Positions 7,372 to 15,004 of a DNA stretch of 20,663 bases are shown one piece after another; position 1 is the stretch's first letter, and each line of letters starts with the position of its first letter. The position numbers and the translations under genes are program-made. The stretch lies in NCBI GenBank assembly GCA_022824605.1, contig JAJDZO010000218.1:1-20663 (forward strand), given 5' to 3'. This stretch comes from Acidimicrobiia bacterium. Its GTDB lineage: Bacteria; Actinomycetota; Acidimicrobiia; Acidimicrobiales; Aldehydirespiratoraceae. The notes under the pieces were generated by a model, which did not search any database, was not told the DNA's origin, and was given only the letters and a program-made list of their open reading frames with translations.

Positions 7372-8540
7372 CGGATCTGTCTGGCCACGTTCATCAGCAC
7401 ACCGGTGGCGGCCAGCGTGGTCACCAGCGACGTTCCTCCGAAGGAGAGCAGGGGCAGGGTGATCCCCACGATCGGGAAGATGGCGACGACCGCCCCCATG
7501 TTGAGTGCGGCTTGAAGGATGATCCACGACGTGATGCCCGCCGCGAGCAGCATCCCGAAACGGTCGGGTGCCCGGAGGGTCACGCCGAGCCCGGCCACCG
7601 CCAGCCCCAGGAACAGCACCACCACGAACAGCGAGCCGATCATGCCCAGTTCCTCGCCGATCACCGCGAAGATGAAATCGGTGTGCGCGTAGGGCAGGAA
7701 GCCCCACTTGGCCCGGCCCGATCCGAGCCCCATGCCGTCGACCCCGCCGGAGGCCATGGCATGCAGTGACTTCAGCGTCTGGTAGCCGCTGCCGTAGGGG
7801 TCCTCCCAAGGGTCGAGGAAGCCGAGCATGCGGTTGCGGCGCCAGGGCGAGTAGGCGACCATCATGGCGGTGGCGGCCGCCCCGATCACCGCGGCGACGA
7901 TGAGGTGACTGAGCCGGGCGCCGGCGAAGTACAGCATCGTCAACGCGACACCGGAGATCACCAGGGTGGTGCCCAGGTGGGGCTGCATCATCAACAGCAC
8001 GGCCATCAGACCCGTGAGTGACAGCACCGGCAGCACGGTCGATCCGGTGTCGTCGATCGACCGGTCTGGGCGCGACAGCAGGTCGGCGACGAACACCACG
8101 AAGGCGACCTTGGCCAGCTCCGATGGCTGGAACACGACCGGCCCCACTCCGAGCCAGCGGCGGGCGCCGTTGGCGCTGAGGCCGATGCTGGGGACGACGG
8201 TGAGCACCAGCAGCATGAGCGACACTACGAGGCCCATGGGCGCGAGCCGGCGCCAATGGTGATAGTCGACGCGCAGCAGCACCAGCAGGGCGAACACCCC
8301 CACGCCCAGCCACATGGCCTGGCTCCTGAACAGCGACCAGGCCGAGTCGGTGCCCGACAGGCTCGGGGCGGCGGTGGCCGACAACGCCATCACCAGACCC
8401 ACCAGCACCAGGGCGATGACGGACAGGAACAGGGACAGGAACAGGCCGGTGCGGCGCCCGATGGGCGGCCGGGGGCCACGACCCTCGGACGCAACGCCGG
8501 CACCGGCGCGCCGGGTGACGGGGTGGTCGGTGACGGTCAT
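7368..8540 (-). CDS. ftsW: FtsW, SEDS-family septal peptidoglycan polymerase
   Basis: FtsW polymerises lipid II into glycan strands at the septum with its partner PBP FtsI. The 390-residue protein has a basic cytoplasmic N-terminus (about 1-30) and roughly ten transmembrane segments. SEDS motifs are present: GARRWLGVG and FQPSELAK (about 126-144), then AHTDFIFAVIGEELG (285-299) with the probable catalytic Asp at D288, and LPLLSFGGTS near the end. The ATG at 8540 has GGAGG at 8548-8552, seven bases upstream, one of the clearest ribosome-binding sites in the operon. It overlaps murG by GTGA and is separated from murD by 64 nt holding a micro-ORF. Confidence 0.95.
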   Translation of the reverse strand: MTVTDHPVTRRAGAGVASEGRGPRPPIGRRTGLFLSLFLSVIALVLVGLVMALSATAAPSLSGTDSAWSLFRSQAMWLGVGVFALLVLLRVDYHHWRRLAPMGLVVSLMLLVLTVVPSIGLSANGARRWLGVGPVVFQPSELAKVAFVVFVADLLSRPDRSIDDTGSTVLPVLSLTGLMAVLLMMQPHLGTTLVISGVALTMLYFAGARLSHLIVAAVIGAAATAMMVAYSPWRRNRMLGFLDPWEDPYGSGYQTLKSLHAMASGGVDGMGLGSGRAKWGFLPYAHTDFIFAVIGEELGMIGSLFVVVLFLGLAVAGLGVTLRAPDRFGMLLAAGITSWIILQAALNMGAVVAIFPIVGITLPLLSFGGTSLVTTLAATGVLMNVARQIR

Positions 8541-8608
8541 GTCGACGCCTCCGCAGGTGTGGGGCCCGGCCGGCCGGTGCAGACCCGGGCGGCCACGACA
8601 ACGGTCAT
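8537..8608 (-). CDS. Putative 23-residue micro-ORF bridging murD and ftsW
   Basis: An ATG at 8608 overlaps the murD stop as ATGA, and the frame ends in a TGA overlapping the ftsW ATG as ATGA (8537-8540). The peptide begins MTVVVAARVCTGRPG. It is not recognised and has no clear membrane segment. By hand count about 19 of 23 third codon positions are G or C. The sequence around its start (gacatgaccgt) also occurs at the ftsW start, so it may be a duplicated start region. It may only carry ribosomes from murD to ftsW. Confidence 0.3.
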   Translation of the reverse strand: MTVVVAARVCTGRPGPTPAEAST

Positions 8609-9987
8609 GTCTGAACCTCTACCTGAGGTACGCCCTTGCGGTGGGCGCCGGCGCGGGCGGCCACGATGCGGGCGAAATGCTCGCCCCGAGCGGCATAGCC
8701 CGGGTAGCAGTCGAAAGATGCGCATGCGGGAGAGAGGAGCACGGCGGCAGGGGGCTCGGCCACGGCCGCGGCGAGATCCACGGCCTCGGCCATGTCGCTC
8801 GCCGTCAGCACCGGTCGGTCGGGCCTGAACACTTCGGCCACCTCGGCGGCGGCCTCACCGAAGGCCACCACCGCGCTCACCCGGTCGAGCGCGTCGCGCA
8901 GCCGGTGGAGGTCGAGGCCCTTGTTGCGCCCGCCCGCGATCAGCACCGCCCGCTCGAAGGAGCGCAGCGCGGCGACGGTGGCATGGGGGGTGGTCGCCTT
9001 CGAGTCGTCGAAGTACGCCACCCCGTCGATGGTGGCGACCTGCTCCACGCGGTGAGCACCCGGTCGGCACCGCCGAAGGGCGTGGCCGATCCCCTCGGAG
9101 GTGGCTCCCACCGCGGCGGCGGTGGCTGCGGCCGCCAAGGCGTTGGCGATGTCGTGGGGCAGGGCCCGGCGAAGCTGCGACGCCTCGATGATCGGACCGC
9201 TCGGACCGGTCAGCACGTCGCCTGTGCGGTGCCAGTCGGCGGGCCCCGACTCCGAGAAGGTCCAGGCAGCCCGGTCATCGCGCAGGTGGCTCATCACGGT
9301 GCGGTCGTCGCGGTTGGCGATGGCGGTGGCGGCGGGCGGCAGCGATTGCCAGAGCCGGGCCTTGGCCGCCTCGTAGGACGCCAGGCTGCGGTGCACGTCG
9401 AGGTGGTCGGGGGCGAAGTTGAGCCAGCAGGCGGCGGAGGGGGCGAAGCTGCGGCTGTGACCGAGACGGAACGACGACGCCTCCACCACGAACACGTCCA
9501 CGTCGAGGCGTTCGAGGGCGCTGACCAGCGGCAGTTCGTTGTTGCCGGCCGCGGCTGCAGCCACGCCGGAAGCCTCGAGCGCGGCCACCACCGTCTCGGT
9601 GACGGTGGTCTTCCCGCTGGTTCCGGTGACGGCGGCGATCGGGCGCGAGTCCCAGGCGGCGGCCAGGTCGAACTCGCCGGCCGTCGGCACAGCCCGGGCC
9701 GCGGCCGCGGCAAGGACCGGGTGATGCTCGGGCAGGCCGGGTGTGGGAAGCACCGCGCCGACCGAGCGGACGAGACGGTCGAGGCGGTCCGGTCCGGGGG
9801 CGATCTCCACCTCCACGCCGAGTTCCGCGGCGGCCGACACCACCGCCGAGCCGCCCCGGTCGTCGAACACGACGACTTCGTGACCCCGAGCGGCCAGCGA
9901 CCGCGCCACGGCCTGGTTGGCCGCGCCGAAACCGGCGAGAAGCAAAGTCGAGGGCACCTCGAAGGAGGTTGAGCGAGGCGGCGTCAC
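8605..9987 (-). CDS. murD: MurD, UDP-N-acetylmuramoylalanine--D-glutamate ligase
   Basis: MurD adds D-glutamate to UDP-MurNAc-L-Ala. The 460-residue protein has an N-terminal Rossmann-like domain (STLLLAGFGAANQAVARSLA) and the P-loop TGTSGKTTVTE (121-131). The central domain includes FVVEASSFRL and LNFAPDHLDVH. The C-terminal domain has YFDDSKATTPHATVAAL, LIAGGRNKG and LSPACASFDCYPGYAARGEHF. Length is typical. The start is GTG 9987, overlapping the mraY stop as GTGA. A longer open frame upstream lies antisense-like within mraY coding sequence and is not used. The stop overlaps the start of a 23-residue ORF. Confidence 0.95.
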   Translation of the reverse strand: MTPPRSTSFEVPSTLLLAGFGAANQAVARSLAARGHEVVVFDDRGGSAVVSAAAELGVEVEIAPGPDRLDRLVRSVGAVLPTPGLPEHHPVLAAAAARAVPTAGEFDLAAAWDSRPIAAVTGTSGKTTVTETVVAALEASGVAAAAAGNNELPLVSALERLDVDVFVVEASSFRLGHSRSFAPSAACWLNFAPDHLDVHRSLASYEAAKARLWQSLPPAATAIANRDDRTVMSHLRDDRAAWTFSESGPADWHRTGDVLTGPSGPIIEASQLRRALPHDIANALAAAATAAAVGATSEGIGHALRRCRPGAHRVEQVATIDGVAYFDDSKATTPHATVAALRSFERAVLIAGGRNKGLDLHRLRDALDRVSAVVAFGEAAAEVAEVFRPDRPVLTASDMAEAVDLAAAVAEPPAAVLLSPACASFDCYPGYAARGEHFARIVAARAGAHRKGVPQVEVQT

Positions 9988-11036
9988 GGCGTGAGCCTCG
10001 ATATCGAGTCGACGATGCCGGTGCTGACGGCGTCTCCGTAGAAGATCCCGAGCCCGACACCGGTACACACCCCCGACAGGATCCACAGGCGCACGATGAC
10101 GGTGGTCTCGGGCCAGCCCCGCAGCTCGAAATGGTGGTGCAGGGGGGCCATGCGGAACAGGCGGCGCCCGAAGCCCTTGAACGAGATGATCTGGAGGATC
10201 ACCGACACGGTCTCGATCACGAACAGCCCGCCGATGACCACCAGCAGAAGCTGGGTGTTGGTGGCCAGCGCCAGCGCGGCCAGGCCGGTTCCCAGTGCGA
10301 GCGAGCCGGTGTCGCCCATGAAGATCCGCGCCGGTGCCGCGTTCCACCACAGGAACCCGATGATCGCGCCCACCATGGCGGCGCTCACCACCGCCAGATC
10401 CAGCGCGTGGGCCACCTGATACTCGTCGTAGTGGTCGAACTGCCAGAAGCCGATCACCAAGAACGCGCCGTACCCGAGCCCGCTGGCCCCCGCCGCGAGA
10501 CCGTCGAGCCCGTCGGTCAGGTTGACCGCATTGGCGGTGGCGATGATGAGAAGCACAGCCCAGGCCGACCAGCCCAGCCGCCCCAGCTCGAGGCCCGGAC
10601 TGTCGAAGCGGGTGAACGACACCGTGGTGTGCGCCGAGGTGAACTCGGTCATGGCCCAGGCGAAGCCGATCCCGACGAGGACCAGTCCCACGATCTTGGT
10701 GCGCTTGTTGAGGCCCAGGTTGCGGGCGGCGACCACCTTGATCCAGTCGTCGAGCAGGCCGACGATGCTCCCCGCCACGATGGTGAGCATCACGATGATG
10801 CCGGTGCGGGTGTAGACGCCGCCGAACACGTCGCTGATCACGTACCCGGCGGTGGCCGCGAACACCACCGCGATGCCGCCCATGGTGGGGGTGCCCGCCT
10901 TGACCCGGTGCTCGGAGGGGCCGTCGTCGCGGATGGGCTGGCCGATCCGGTAGTGCACCAGCACGCGGATCAGCAGCCAGCAGCCCGTCAACGACACCAG
11001 CATGGCGATGCTGCCCGCCAGCAGCAGCCGGATCAT
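9984..11036 (-). CDS. mraY: MraY, phospho-N-acetylmuramoyl-pentapeptide transferase
   Basis: MraY transfers phospho-MurNAc-pentapeptide to undecaprenyl phosphate, forming lipid I in the membrane. The 350-residue protein is rich in hydrophobic helices (about ten) and carries all key motifs. These are GTPTMGG (48-54), LLDDWIK with D96 and D97 near the Mg site, NLTDGLDGLA (172-181), RIFMGDTGSLALG with D242, and the lumen-side APLHHHFE (297-304). The ATG overlaps the murE stop as ATGA (11033-11036), and its own stop overlaps murD. In many clusters murF sits directly upstream; here murE does. Confidence 0.97.
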   Translation of the reverse strand: MIRLLLAGSIAMLVSLTGCWLLIRVLVHYRIGQPIRDDGPSEHRVKAGTPTMGGIAVVFAATAGYVISDVFGGVYTRTGIIVMLTIVAGSIVGLLDDWIKVVAARNLGLNKRTKIVGLVLVGIGFAWAMTEFTSAHTTVSFTRFDSPGLELGRLGWSAWAVLLIIATANAVNLTDGLDGLAAGASGLGYGAFLVIGFWQFDHYDEYQVAHALDLAVVSAAMVGAIIGFLWWNAAPARIFMGDTGSLALGTGLAALALATNTQLLLVVIGGLFVIETVSVILQIISFKGFGRRLFRMAPLHHHFELRGWPETTVIVRLWILSGVCTGVGLGIFYGDAVSTGIVDSISRLTP

Positions 11037-12499
11037 CGGGTGGCCTCCGCGGTGGCGAGCGCCTTGAGTTCCTCGCTCACCACGATGCGGTCGTCGAAGG
11101 CCAGCGTGCGGCTGCCTATGACCTGTCGGCTCTCGTGCCCCTTGCCGGCTATCAGCACCAGATCGCCCCGCTCGGCGGTGGCCACCGCATGGCGCAGCGC
11201 CCGCCTGCGGTCGGGTTCGGCCAGTTCGGGGGATCGGCTCATGCCTGCGACGATGGCGGCGATGATCGCATCGGGATCCTCAGAGCGCGGGTTGTCGCTG
11301 GTGACGATCACCCGGTCGGCCAATCGCTCGGCGGCTGCGCCCATCTCGGGGCGCTTGGCGCGGTCGCGGTCGCCGCCCGCGCCGAACACCACGGTGAGAC
11401 GGCGCGCCGTCAGGCATCGGGCAGCCTCCAGCACCGCCGCGAGGCTGTCGGGGGTGTGGGCGTAGTCGACGATCACCGCGAAGTCCTGTCCGGCGTGCAC
11501 GGGCTCGAAGCGGCCCGTGACCGGCTCGGCGCCGCCCAGCGCGGCCGCGATCTGCTCGGGGCTCTGACCCAACGCCAGTGCCGTTTCGGCCGCGAGCACC
11601 GCGTTGGCCCGGTTGAACGCCCCTGCCAGCGGCAGTTTCACCACCTGATCGCGCCAACCGAACACGCTGGAGCGGGTGTCGGCGTCGAAGACCTCGACGT
11701 TGCGCTGGTCCACGGTGCTCAGCGGCATCTGCGAGCCGACGGTCTCGGCCAGGCGTCGCCCCCACGCCCCGGTCACGTCCACCACCGCGCACTCAGCAAG
11801 GGCGGGGGTGAACAGCCGGGCCTTGGCCGCGAAGTACTCGTCCATCGAGCCGTGGAAGTCGAGGTGGTCGTGGCCGAGGTTGGTGAACGCGGCCACCCGG
11901 AACCGGCATCCGTCCACCCGATGCTGGGCCAGCCCGTGAGATGAGACTTCGACCACCGCGGCGCGTGCCCCCCGGCCGGCCGCCTCAGCGAGGGTGCGCT
12001 GCAGGTCGGTGGCCTCGGGGGTGGTCAGCGTGCTGGTCAGCGTGCCGATCTCGACCGGCTCGCGCCCAGCCGCTCGCAGCAGCCCGGCGGTCAGCCGCAC
12101 CGTGGTCGTCTTGCCGTTGGTGCCGGTCACGCCGACGAGATCGAGGCGCTGCGCCGGGTGACCGTGAACGGCAGCCGCGGCCGGTCCCAACGCCCGGCGG
12201 ACCGACCCCACCACCAGGCAGGGCACGTCGGCGCCCACCGGGCGTTCGGTGAGCAGCGCGACCGCGCCGGCTGCCACCGCGTCCGGCGCGAAGCGGTGGC
12301 CGTCGCAGGCCGCGCCCGGAATGCATGCGAACAGGGCGCCGGGCGCGACACGGCGGCTGTCGTGGGTGACATCGACCACTCGGATACCGGCCGCGCCAGC
12401 GGGAGTCTGCGCGTCGGCGGGAGTCTGCGAGTCGGCACCGCGATCGGGTGCGACCAGTTCGGCTTGCAGCGAGTGAGCCAGTTCAGAGAGCGTGGTCAT
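11033..12499 (-). CDS. murE: MurE, UDP-MurNAc-L-Ala-D-Glu:meso-diaminopimelate ligase
   Basis: MurE adds the third stem residue. The 488-residue protein has the P-loop TGTNGKTTT (125-133), a central SSHGLAQHRV and LGHDHLDFHG, the likely carbamylated lysine K226 in EYFAAKARLF, and NRANAVLAA. The C-terminal DNPR motif (402-405, in SDNPRSEDP) is the known marker of meso-diaminopimelate rather than lysine specificity. A six-residue duplication (DSQTPA DAQTPA, 23-34) lies in the N-terminal domain. The ATG overlaps the ftsI stop as ATGA. The end overlaps mraY directly, leaving no room for murF. Confidence 0.96.
   Translation of the reverse strand: MTTLSELAHSLQAELVAPDRGADSQTPADAQTPAGAAGIRVVDVTHDSRRVAPGALFACIPGAACDGHRFAPDAVAAGAVALLTERPVGADVPCLVVGSVRRALGPAAAAVHGHPAQRLDLVGVTGTNGKTTTVRLTAGLLRAAGREPVEIGTLTSTLTTPEATDLQRTLAEAAGRGARAAVVEVSSHGLAQHRVDGCRFRVAAFTNLGHDHLDFHGSMDEYFAAKARLFTPALAECAVVDVTGAWGRRLAETVGSQMPLSTVDQRNVEVFDADTRSSVFGWRDQVVKLPLAGAFNRANAVLAAETALALGQSPEQIAAALGGAEPVTGRFEPVHAGQDFAVIVDYAHTPDSLAAVLEAARCLTARRLTVVFGAGGDRDRAKRPEMGAAAERLADRVIVTSDNPRSEDPDAIIAAIVAGMSRSPELAEPDRRRALRHAVATAERGDLVLIAGKGHESRQVIGSRTLAFDDRIVVSEELKALATAEATR
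12399..12434 (-). repeat. 18-nt tandem duplication inside murE
   Basis: Units gcgggagtctgcgcgtcg (12399-12416) and gcgggagtctgcgagtcg (12417-12434) differ at one base. They encode DAQTPA and DSQTPA in the N-terminal domain, before the conserved Mur-ligase core. The duplication is in frame and looks recent. Confidence 0.9.
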
Positions 12500-14382
12500 G
12501 CGTCCACCGCTTCGAGCAGCGCCGGAGGCAGCGGCTCGGGCGCCGGTTCGGCTCGCTGGCGGTCACCACCGACGATGTTGGGCGACGCGGGGATCCGCAG
12601 TTGGCGCAGCGCATACTCGGCGATCTCGCGCACCGCGGGCGCAGCCAGCCGCCCGCCCGAGATGCGGTCGCCCTTGGGCTCGTCGATCACCACCAGCACC
12701 ACCAGCACCGGACCCTCGTGGTTGCTCACGATCCCTGCGAACGTGGCGGTGTGGTGACGCCCGATCAACTCGTTGCGGGAGTTGACGCACTCGTACCCCA
12801 GGTCGCAGGGCTGCCAGGCCGTGCCGGTCTTGCCGGCCATGGAGAAACCGGCGATGTCGGCCTCCCGGCCGGTCCCCTCCTCCACCACCGCCGTCAGCAT
12901 CCGCATCAGCGCGGCAGCCACATCAGGACTCAGGACCCGCACCGGCTCGGGCTGCTCGGCGGCTCCGCTGTCGTCGTCGGCGATCAGTTTCAGCGGCACC
13001 CGCACGCCGCCGTTGGCGATCGTGTTGTAGGCCTGGAGGATCTGCAGCGGGGTGACGGCCAGACCCTGTCCGATGGCCATGTTGGGAAGGCTGAGACCGT
13101 TCCAGTCGTTCACCGGGAGCAGGATGCCCTTGGACTCTCCCTTGAACTCGAGGGCAGTGTGGGATCCGAAGCCGAAGGACCGCATGGTCCGATACAGGCT
13201 CTGCTCGCCGGTCATCTGAGCCATCCTGATGGTGCCGATGTTCGATGACCGGGCCACGATCTCGGTGGGGGTCCACTGCGTGTCCGGGTGGGTGGGCGTG
13301 TCCACGAAGCGATGCTCCCAGACAGTGAGGTACGACGGCACGTCGATGGCCACATGCTCGGCCACCGCGCCGCTCGACAGGGCCGCAGCCGCGGTCACCG
13401 GCTTGAAGACCGATCCCGGTTCGTAACTCCATGTGGCGGCCAGATTGTGCCGGGTGCAGTCGACGATCCCGTTGGCGCCCCTGGCCACGTTGGCCATGGC
13501 GACGATCTCGCCGGTGGCCGGCAGCGACACCAGGGCCACGCCTGAGGAGGCGCCCGTACCGGCGATGGCGTCGAGCAGCATCGACTCGGCCTGATACTGG
13601 ACGTTGCGGTCCAGCGTCATGGTGATGTCCTGGCCCTCGTGCGGCGCGGTGACCTCCTCGAGGCCGCCGGGGATGGTGGTGCCGTCCACCCCGACTTCCT
13701 TCGTCACCCGCCCTGCGGTGCCCGACAGATGCTCGTCGTGGCTCTCCTCCACGCCGCTCATGCCCACATGGTCGATGTTGACCCGCCCGACCGCGGCCAG
13801 CGCGGAGCAGTCGCCGTTGGGGTGCTCGCGTCGCGGCTCGGCCAGCACCCGGATCCCCTCGATGCCCAGATCGTCGATCTGCTCGCCGATGTCGGCGTCG
13901 ATCTGGCGGGCCACGTAGCGGAAGGCGCCGTCGCCTCGCAGGTTGTCGACCAGCGTCTGCGGGGCGACTCCCATCACCTCGGCGAGGGTGGCGGCCGTGG
14001 CGTGGGCATCGGTGATAAGCCTGGGATCCGACACCACCGTGGCAGCCGGCAGCGACAGGGCGATGGTGCGTCCGTTGCGGTCGAACACGGTGCCGCGGGG
14101 CGCAGGCACCACGATCTCGCCGAGCGGGTTCGACACCTCCTCGAGGACGCGGGGATCAGGAGTGGCCTGCACATCGACGATGCGATAGACGAGACCGCCC
14201 ACCGCGAGGGCGAGCACCACCAGCGCGGTGATCACCCGGCCGCGGCCGACCAGAGGCATCGGCGGTCCGCCGCTGGACCCGGCGGCCGAGCGGGAGCGGC
14301 CGGAACGCCGCGCTGAGGCAGCCGAGCGGGGGCGGCCGGAACGCCGCGACGATGCAGCCGATCGCTTCCGCGCCGGGCTCAC
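12496..14382 (-). CDS. ftsI: FtsI/PBP3-type class B penicillin-binding protein (septal transpeptidase)
   Basis: FtsI crosslinks septal peptidoglycan together with FtsW. The 628-residue protein has an Arg/Ser-rich cytoplasmic tail (1-48), one transmembrane helix (about 49-68) and the PBP dimer domain beginning PAPRGTVFDRNGRTIALS. The transpeptidase domain has all three motifs: SVFK with nucleophile S324, SSN at 379-381, and KTGT from K518. After KTGTA there is an inserted loop with cysteines C526 and C532. No PASTA domains are seen. The start is GTG 14382, overlapping the ftsL stop as GTGA. The tail holds a 12-residue tandem repeat. The stop overlaps murE. Confidence 0.95.
   Translation of the reverse strand: MSPARKRSAASSRRSGRPRSAASARRSGRSRSAAGSSGGPPMPLVGRGRVITALVVLALAVGGLVYRIVDVQATPDPRVLEEVSNPLGEIVVPAPRGTVFDRNGRTIALSLPAATVVSDPRLITDAHATAATLAEVMGVAPQTLVDNLRGDGAFRYVARQIDADIGEQIDDLGIEGIRVLAEPRREHPNGDCSALAAVGRVNIDHVGMSGVEESHDEHLSGTAGRVTKEVGVDGTTIPGGLEEVTAPHEGQDITMTLDRNVQYQAESMLLDAIAGTGASSGVALVSLPATGEIVAMANVARGANGIVDCTRHNLAATWSYEPGSVFKPVTAAAALSSGAVAEHVAIDVPSYLTVWEHRFVDTPTHPDTQWTPTEIVARSSNIGTIRMAQMTGEQSLYRTMRSFGFGSHTALEFKGESKGILLPVNDWNGLSLPNMAIGQGLAVTPLQILQAYNTIANGGVRVPLKLIADDDSGAAEQPEPVRVLSPDVAAALMRMLTAVVEEGTGREADIAGFSMAGKTGTAWQPCDLGYECVNSRNELIGRHHTATFAGIVSNHEGPVLVVLVVIDEPKGDRISGGRLAAPAVREIAEYALRQLRIPASPNIVGGDRQRAEPAPEPLPPALLEAVDA
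14281..14352 (-). repeat. 36-nt tandem repeat in the ftsI N-terminal tail
   Basis: Two 36-nt units (14281-14316 and 14317-14352) differ at a handful of bases. They encode 12-residue repeats RRSGRPRSAASA and RRSGRSRSAAGS in the basic cytoplasmic tail of FtsI. A short remnant of a third unit (tgcagccgatcg) follows. Confidence 0.85.
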
Positions 14383-14924
14383 CCGGTCGGCTCCGCGAGC
14401 TCTGGAGGCGTAGAGGCTGCGACGACTGGAAGCGGCGGTGTCCAGCCCGACGATGCCAGATCGAAGGGATCGACGCCGGGCGGCGGGAGCCGGTCGGGTC
14501 CGATCGGGGTGAGCACAGCCAGATCGGCGGCGGGGACGAGGCCTGCGGCCTGTGCCTGTTCGGCGAGTCCCTCCGGGGAGTCGAGATAGGCGATCTCAGC
14601 CTGCAGTTGGTCGATCCGCTCGAATCGCAGTTGGTTGTGCTCGATCAGGTCGTCGAGTGAGGCCTGGTTCTCCACGAGCACGGCGTGCAGGGCGGCCAGC
14701 GCCAGACACACCACGAACAGGCCCACCGCGGCGAGGGTGCCGAGCCCGCCGATCGAGCGGCGCGAAGCAGCCGGTGCCCGGGCGACTCTCAGATGCGGCT
14801 GCGGCCGCGGCGCTGCCGGCGCGGGCGCACCGGCGGCCTTCAAGTGGCGCGACGGCTGCTCAGCGCCCGACACAGTCGCAGCTGCGGATCGCGGGGAAGG
14901 CTGCCGCTGAGGCTGCGGTGCCAT
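14379..14924 (-). CDS. ftsL: FtsL-like bitopic division protein
   Basis: This 181-residue protein has a proline/alanine-rich basic cytoplasmic region (1-58), one transmembrane helix (about 59-82, LGTLAAVGLFVVCLALAALH), and then a short coiled-coil stretch (NQASLDDLIEHNQLRFERIDQL and on). A SPEGLAEQAQAAGLVP block follows, as in FtsL/DivIC-type proteins, with a proline-rich tail. Primary sequence is poorly conserved in this family, so the name rests on topology and on position between rsmH and ftsI, where Actinobacteria keep ftsL. FtsL with its partners activates FtsW-FtsI. The ATG at 14924 has AGGTG seven bases upstream. The same ribosome-site-plus-start sequence is repeated 72 nt upstream at the rsmH stop. 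Confidence 0.85.
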   Translation of the reverse strand: MAPQPQRQPSPRSAAATVSGAEQPSRHLKAAGAPAPAAPRPQPHLRVARAPAASRRSIGGLGTLAAVGLFVVCLALAALHAVLVENQASLDDLIEHNQLRFERIDQLQAEIAYLDSPEGLAEQAQAAGLVPAADLAVLTPIGPDRLPPPGVDPFDLASSGWTPPLPVVAASTPPELAEPTG

Positions 14925-15004
14925 CAGTCGTCACCTAGTGGGGCGTGTCGGTGCTGCTGGTGCCGGGGCCGACCCTGCGGAGTGCTGCGGTGCCATCAGT
15001 CGTC
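14912..15004 (-). repeat. Direct repeat of the ftsL start region, 72 nt apart
   Basis: A 21-nt sequence containing the start codon and preceding bases is present identically at 14912-14932 (true ftsL start) and 14984-15004 (rsmH stop). Similarity continues weakly beyond it (cctagtgg versus ccttgtgg on the plus strand). Both copies place an ATG in the same frame. They differ just upstream, so AGG-CGA in the first copy is AGG-TGA in the second. Confidence 0.9.
14931..14996 (-). CDS. 21-residue ORF between rsmH and ftsL, probable duplicated ftsL start
   Basis: An ATG at 14996 overlaps the rsmH stop as TGATG and opens a frame beginning MAPQHSAGSAPAPAAP that ends at a TGA at 14931-14933. The true ftsL protein begins MAPQPQRQPS in the same frame, seven bases after that stop. 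The peptide matches the Pro/Ala-rich style of the FtsL tail. Only about 13 of 21 third positions are G or C. It is best read as a leftover ftsL 5' end closed by a stop, possibly kept as a coupling leader. Confidence 0.3.
   Translation of the reverse strand: MAPQHSAGSAPAPAAPTRPTR

Noticed and set aside
6178..8601. Apparent 807-residue protein joining MurG to an upstream part
   Set aside because: The upstream half is a shifted reading of ftsW and the GTGA overlap at 7368-7371 marks the real murG start; it is not a fusion.
9741..11465. Plus-strand open frame of 574 codons across murD, mraY and murE
   Set aside because: Composition is Arg/His/Asp-rich with no motif, and it is antisense to three clear genes.
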